From: Elysia chlorotica
Taxonomy: Eukaryota; Mollusca; Gastropoda; Plakobranchidae
Assembly: GCA_003991915.1 (NCBI GenBank)
Contig: RQTK01000001.1
Span: 394,214 to 458,213 of the forward strand
Direction of reading: 5' to 3'
Length of the DNA stretch: 64,000 nucleotides
Below are positions 63,070-64,000 of the stretch, piece after piece; position 1 is the first letter of the stretch; each line of letters opens with the position of its first letter. Below the pieces are notes generated by a model. It did not search any database. It was given only the letters and a program-made list of their open reading frames with translations, and was not told the origin of the DNA. The translations under genes and the position numbers were made by a program.

Positions 63070-64000
63070 GCGTCTTGTTAAACTTCAGGTAGACTTACCC
63101 TGAGGTGTATAGATGAATCGATGCCAGTTTTCTTTTGTTTGTTTATTGTAGAGAGAAAAAAGAAGGATTTTTTCTTTGGGAGAATCAATTTTATAGAGTT
63201 GTTCTGTGTTTAGCATGTATTGTAACTGATACCCATCGTTTCCAATAACTGGCTTTAATGTTTAAAAATTGGTCCCTTTTTGTTCCTTTTTTTTACATAC
63301 GAGGGAAAGATTAGCATAATTTATGCAGTGTTGGGGGGAACAACGTTTTTAATGTACTAACTTTATTTTATACAAAATAAACTTTCCGATTTGAAAATAT
63401 AACAGCATCTCTATCTTAAAGTAGAGTATATTATATGGATGCCGCAAGTCAACTGAAGGGGTAATATTGTATCATCATGTAAAAAGAAAATGTCTAAAAT
63501 CTAATGTCAAAAGTCAAAAGGATAATAAATATTGAAAAGCTGAAGTTCTATGCGCCAATGGAAGGTATGTTATCAAGAATACATAACACACAACTAAATA
63601 TACATCCTTTAACACCGTGCCGAATGTGAAGAATAAAAATGCTAGAAATACATTTCAAGTAAAATAGTGGTTCCAATAACATTAAAAAAATTCACGATCC
63701 TCCGAAACTAGAGCTGAAATAAAAGACAAAAAGACCAACATACAAAAATTAATTTTATAGTCGAATATTTCTTTGTTAGAAATTAATACCATGTGCTTGT
63801 AAAATTAAATGATACTTCAGTTGCCTCTGAAACAATCTTATTTTCCAGTATCCCGAATTTTCTTTGAGAGTGAATTCTGTTGGGCCTATGAAAGTTTGAC
63901 CTTGGTGTTTCTCATGCTAAAGTGTCAATAAATGATTGCACTGGTTGTCTCAACTGATATAAACGTACACTTTCCTTATGGTGTTTTAAATATTGCATAC
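63070..64000. other. 3' flank of the receptor gene
   Basis: AT-rich, no further gene. AATAAA-like signals near 63,377 and 63,524 could end the receptor transcript, and another lies near 63,927. Confidence 0.5.

Overview
This is a window of animal genome, most likely from a heterobranch gastropod mollusc. A sacoglossan sea slug (Elysia or Plakobranchus type) is my best guess. The evidence is a very intron-rich gene with GT/AG splice sites, dense microsatellites, tRNA-derived SINEs, non-LTR retrotransposons, a single-exon rhodopsin-like chemoreceptor typical of molluscs, and an animal FAS-like polyketide synthase (AFPK) of the class known from sacoglossans. There are no bacterial-type operons, CRISPR arrays or rRNA genes. 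The species call is inference.

The main gene fills 3.3-37.9 kb on the minus strand. I could follow 29 exon positions (one of them duplicated) by matching exon phases and FAS-family motifs. The order is KS, AT, DH, a shortened linker, ER, KR, ACP, with no thioesterase. All visible junctions keep frame and sum to about 1,790 codons. One KS exon is missing, most likely inside the assembly gap at 34,520-34,972. KS (DSACSS, HGTGTKAGD, KSNCGH), AT (GHSNGE) and ACP (GIDSL) keep their catalytic signatures. ER and KR have both lost their glycine-rich NADPH loops, and KR also lacks the catalytic tyrosine. The methyltransferase-like region is nearly absent. With an intact reading frame, this points to a non-reducing or barely reducing animal PKS rather than a random pseudogene. 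The AT carries GMASH where FAS has GMAFH, which in bacterial PKSs tracks with methylmalonyl rather than malonyl extender units.

The gene has an unusual architecture. One ER exon is tandemly duplicated with both copies intact (14,200-14,319 and 13,683-13,802). Several introns hold tandem repeats whose unit includes a real splice site (exon 10 acceptor, exon 11 donor, exon 20 acceptor). Partial copies of the ACP exon and of an AT exon lie in neighbouring introns.

37.9-46.3 kb is AT-rich intergenic sequence and simple repeats, ending in the probable long 3' flank of a Nudix hydrolase of the CoA-diphosphatase type (46,350-47,066, minus). 47.2-51.0 kb holds two SINEs and a nest of LINEs: a minus-strand LINE fragment flanked by 56-bp direct repeats lies inside a decayed plus-strand LINE. 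53.6-55.4 kb holds a further decayed LINE. The right end carries a single-exon seven-transmembrane receptor (62,047-63,069, plus). A small inverted-repeat (MITE-like) family occurs at least five times across the window, once across the end of a PKS exon.
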